Shown one piece after another: positions 61,131 to 64,000 of a DNA stretch of 64,000 nt. A program made the translations under genes and the position numbers. Position 1 is the first letter of the stretch, and every line of letters begins with the position of its first letter. The stretch spans positions 1 to 64,000 of the forward strand of contig NZ_JACSZV010000004.1 of the NCBI RefSeq assembly GCF_014472415.1, read 5' to 3'. This DNA is from Pseudomonas sp. N40(2020). Its GTDB lineage: Bacteria > Pseudomonadota > Gammaproteobacteria > Pseudomonadales > Pseudomonadaceae. The notes beneath the pieces are model-generated. The model had not been told where the DNA came from, made no database searches, and saw only the letters and a program-made list of their open reading frames with translations.

Positions 61131-64000
61131 GTGAATCAACACCCCCTCGTCAGTATCGTCATCCCCGCCTTCAACCCGCGCTTCTTCGATCAGGCGCTGA
61201 TGAGTGCGCTCGCGCAGACGTATGAGCACCTCGAAATCGTCATTTGCGACGACTCGGACGATGAGCAGATTCGCCAGATTGTCGAGTCGTTCGCCGAGCC
61301 GGCTCATCCGATCCGCTATCTGCGTAACCCGCAGCGTCTGGGGTTTCAGAACAACGTGCTGCGTTGCGTCGAAGAGGCTCGTGGCGAGTTCGTCAAAGTG
61401 TTGTGCGATGACGATCGACTGTTCGCGCCGAGCATTGCCCTGCAGGCGCAGGTGCTGATTGATCACGCTGATGCCAATCTGGTGTTTGCCTTGCGCATGC
61501 TCAGCGACGCCGGCAATTTCCTCTTGCCGCCGCGCGTTGACAATTGCCGGTTCAGCCCGAACGACGCCTTGTTCAAGGGCGACGACATGCTGGCGATCTT
61601 CGAATCCACGCCGTTGAATTTTGTCGGCAACTTCAGTGCCGCGTTGATGCGTCGCGCCGACGTGCTGGAGTTACTGCCTGCGCTTGTTCAAGAGGGTGCA
61701 GGTTTTGTCGCCACGCTCGATTTCGCCTTGTTCGTGTGTCTGATGCGCCGCGGCAATATGGTCTCGCTCAACACCGTGCTGAGCACCGAGCGGTTGTACC
61801 CGGAGCGGCTGAGCCGTACGCCGGAAATGCTCAAGCGAGCGCGAGTGGAGTGGGAATGGCTGGCGCAAATGCTTGTTGCCCGTAGTGGCGAAGCCGCGCC
61901 GGCGGCTGGCTGGGTGCGCTATATCGATCTGGCCAACATCAATGATCAGCCCCACGCCTGGCAAGAGCTGTGCGTGACGCGCATTCTCGGTAACCGCAAT
62001 ACCGTGGTCAGCGGCCGGGTCGGCGCCGAAAGCGAAAGCTATGACGATTTCTATCGGGAGTGGCTATCGATCCGCTGCTTCTCGCCGGTCGAGCAACAGC
62101 AGATGCCGCAGCGCATCGCCAGTTGGTCGGCGCGGGCGCAGATTGTGCCGATTGTCATCGACCCTGACGGCGATATAGAAGCCTTGCAGGCCACGTTGCG
62201 CGCCATCGAGGCTCAGCTTTATGCACCGGCGGCGGTTGTGCTGCTTTCGGATGCGCAGTGCGATGTCGGCGAGCGAGTGCTGCAGTTGCCGTTTCAGGCC
62301 GACTGGGCTCAGCAACTCAACGCGGTGATCCCGCAACTGGAAGGTGCCGACTGGTTTTACCTGCTGCGTGCCGGCGACACCTTGCGCGAATCAGCGCTGT
62401 TGATTCTGGCCGAGCGCATCGCCGCAACGCCGGGCCTGTTGTGTGCCTACAGCGATGAGGGGGCGCTGATCGAAGGTGAATCAATCGAACCGGTATTCAA
62501 GCCGGACTTCAATCTCGATCTGATGCGCGCCTACCCTTATGTTGGACGCGCTCTGGCTTTCGAGCGTCAGCGCTATCTGGCTGTGGGTGGCTTCGATCCG
62601 GCCCATGGCGAACTCGCTCCGCATGACTTGTTGTGGCGCCTGGTGGAAGAAGCCGGCCCGCAGACCATCGAGCACATCGCCGAGATTCAGGTGGAGTCCA
62701 GCCTGACGTATGCCCAGTGGCTGTCGCTGCCGGAAGTGATCGATCACAACGCCGCGATGGTCGGCGCGCATTTGCAGCGCATCGGTGTGGATTACAGCAT
62801 TCGTCATGAAGAGATGCCGCTGATCAACCGCGTCGACTATCACCACGCAGAAAATCCGCTGGTGTCGATCATCATTCAGGCCGGCGATTCGTTGCACGCC
62901 TTGCAGCGTTGCACCGAGAGCCTGATTGAGCATACCGCCTACAGTTGCTACGAAATTCTGCTGGTTGACACCGGCAGCACTGAGTCGGCGATGATCGAAT
63001 GGCTGGCTGCCATGGCTCAGTTGGGCGCCTCGATGCTGCGGGTCGTGCAGTACGCCGGAGCCGACAATGTCGCCGCCCTCCGTAACTTCGCCGCCGATCA
63101 GGCGCGGGGCGAGTATTTACTGCTGCTCGACGCCGAGGCGGTGATCTATGAAAGCGACTGGCTCGACGAACTGCTTAACCAGGCCCGGCGTCCGGAGGTT
63201 GCCGTGGTCGGTGCCCGCCTGCTCAGCCCTGAAGGGGCGATTGTCAGTGCCGGTTTGATTCTGGGGCTGGCGGGGCCGGTCGGTTCGCCATTTGCCGGTG
63301 AGTCGGCAAGCTCTCGCGGCTACATGCAGCGTCTGCACGTGGTGCAGAACTGGAGCGCGGTCAGCAGTCAATGCCTGATGGTCCGCAAGCAAGTTTTCGA
63401 CGCGCTCGGGCAGTTCGATGGCGAGACGTTCGCGCGCGGATTGAGCGACGTCGATCTGTGTCTGCGGGCAGGCAGCGATGGCTACCTAGTGGTCTGGACG
63501 CCTTATGCCAGTGTCGTGATTGCGCCGTTGACCGAGAATGCGCCGCTTGCCCTCTCTGAAAAAGAGGAAGAAGCGTTCCATCGCCAGTGGATGCCGAAAA
63601 TCATCAAGGATCCGGCGTACAGTCCGTCGCTCAGTCTCGGCGTGTCGAGCTTCAGTCTGGAGCCGTCGTTGCGCAATAACTGGAATCCGTTCTGTTCCCG
63701 TCACTTGCCGTTGATTCTCGGGTTGCCGGTCAACAGTTCGGCTGTCGGTCATTACCGCGTGACCGGGCCGCTGGCCGAGCTTGAAGCCTCTGGCCGGGCG
63801 CTTGGCCGCTGGGCTTACGAGTCGCCTTCGACCGTCGAAATCGAGCGTCTGGCCCCGGATTCGATCATTCTGCAATGCCGCTACAGCGACGGTGCGGTCA
63901 GCGATATTCAGCGAATCAAGAAGTACTCCAGCGCGCTGCGAATCTTCGAACTCGACGACTACGTGATCAGTGCGCCAAAGAAAAACACCCACGCGCGCAA
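61131..64000 (+). CDS. Large multi-domain family 2 glycosyltransferase (runs off the window)
   Basis: An open frame of more than 950 codons begins at GTG 61131 and has no stop by the end. Residues about 5-230 form a GT2 domain (VSIVIPAFNP, IVICDDSDDEQI, FVKVLCDDDRL). About 330-470 resembles another degenerate GT-A fold (DWFYLLRAGDTL). About 575-780 forms a second GT2 domain (LVSIIIQAGDSL, EILLVDTGS, YLLLLDAEA). The part after 860 (RVTGPLAELEASGRALGRW) looks like the start of a further transferase domain. Its place right after flgL and, in related genomes, before fliC makes flagellin glycosylation the likely role. Confidence 0.88.
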   Translation, partial: MNQHPLVSIVIPAFNPRFFDQALMSALAQTYEHLEIVICDDSDDEQIRQIVESFAEPAHPIRYLRNPQRLGFQNNVLRCVEEARGEFVKVLCDDDRLFAPSIALQAQVLIDHADANLVFALRMLSDAGNFLLPPRVDNCRFSPNDALFKGDDMLAIFESTPLNFVGNFSAALMRRADVLELLPALVQEGAGFVATLDFALFVCLMRRGNMVSLNTVLSTERLYPERLSRTPEMLKRARVEWEWLAQMLVARSGEAAPAAGWVRYIDLANINDQPHAWQELCVTRILGNRNTVVSGRVGAESESYDDFYREWLSIRCFSPVEQQQMPQRIASWSARAQIVPIVIDPDGDIEALQATLRAIEAQLYAPAAVVLLSDAQCDVGERVLQLPFQADWAQQLNAVIPQLEGADWFYLLRAGDTLRESALLILAERIAATPGLLCAYSDEGALIEGESIEPVFKPDFNLDLMRAYPYVGRALAFERQRYLAVGGFDPAHGELAPHDLLWRLVEEAGPQTIEHIAEIQVESSLTYAQWLSLPEVIDHNAAMVGAHLQRIGVDYSIRHEEMPLINRVDYHHAENPLVSIIIQAGDSLHALQRCTESLIEHTAYSCYEILLVDTGSTESAMIEWLAAMAQLGASMLRVVQYAGADNVAALRNFAADQARGEYLLLLDAEAVIYESDWLDELLNQARRPEVAVVGARLLSPEGAIVSAGLILGLAGPVGSPFAGESASSRGYMQRLHVVQNWSAVSSQCLMVRKQVFDALGQFDGETFARGLSDVDLCLRAGSDGYLVVWTPYASVVIAPLTENAPLALSEKEEEAFHRQWMPKIIKDPAYSPSLSLGVSSFSLEPSLRNNWNPFCSRHLPLILGLPVNSSAVGHYRVTGPLAELEASGRALGRWAYESPSTVEIERLAPDSIILQCRYSDGAVSDIQRIKKYSSALRIFELDDYVISAPKKNTHAR

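Overview
The window is a high-GC, gene-dense chromosomal segment of a Pseudomonas of the P. fluorescens group. This rests on family-level recognition of the encoded proteins: a LapA/MapA-type cell-surface adhesin with its type I secretion system, PlpD, the phhRABC aromatic amino acid genes, the flgFGHIJKL flagellar block and several families of REP-like intergenic palindromes. No database search was possible. No tRNA, rRNA, CRISPR array, insertion sequence or prophage was seen.

Layout. (1) 1-13.8 kb: the tail of an unidentified gene, then a leftward operon for a type I secretion channel (TolC-like, ABC transporter with a degenerate C39 domain, HlyD-like adaptor), divergent from a 2620-residue repeat adhesin. 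The adhesin has an N-terminal retention module with a TAAG site for LapG-type proteolysis, about 1600 residues of VCBS/BapA-like repeats, a von Willebrand A domain and C-terminal RTX repeats. (2) 13.8-31.2 kb: housekeeping and membrane genes: DUF454, a YecA-like protein, recQ, a MarR regulator, a FimV-like protein, plpD, a Rdx/SelW-like protein, an EamA transporter, two AraC regulators, an LpxH-like phosphatase, an HD protein paired with a DUF962/Mpo1 protein, trkH and a nitroreductase. (3) 29.9-39.1 kb: a Cpx-like envelope stress system (response regulator, Spy-like protein, histidine kinase), then yciI-yciB divergent from rnase AM/PHP-yciO-scpA-scpB-DUF1289-rluB. (4) 39.2-45.5 kb: an aromatic amino acid permease with a long leader holding small ORFs. 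After it comes an AT-richer accessory patch: an SHMT-like PLP enzyme lacking expected active-site residues, an XRE regulator, a Vut_1/YhhQ-like queuosine-precursor transporter and a QueC homologue. (5) 45.6-52.3 kb: arfB, an MFS transporter, two small proteins, then phhABC divergent from phhR. (6) 52.5-64 kb: flagellar rod, ring and hook-associated genes flgFGHIJKL behind a clear sigma-54 promoter, followed by a large multi-domain glycosyltransferase that runs off the end and probably starts a flagellin glycosylation island.

The genes connect mainly through the cell surface: adhesin and exporter, FimV-like protein and PlpD, the Cpx system, and the flagellum with its glycosylation. The best candidate for an undescribed system is the 41.4-45.5 kb patch, where a non-canonical SHMT homologue, a regulator, a 7-deazapurine transporter and QueC sit together with possible leader peptides and operator-like palindromes.
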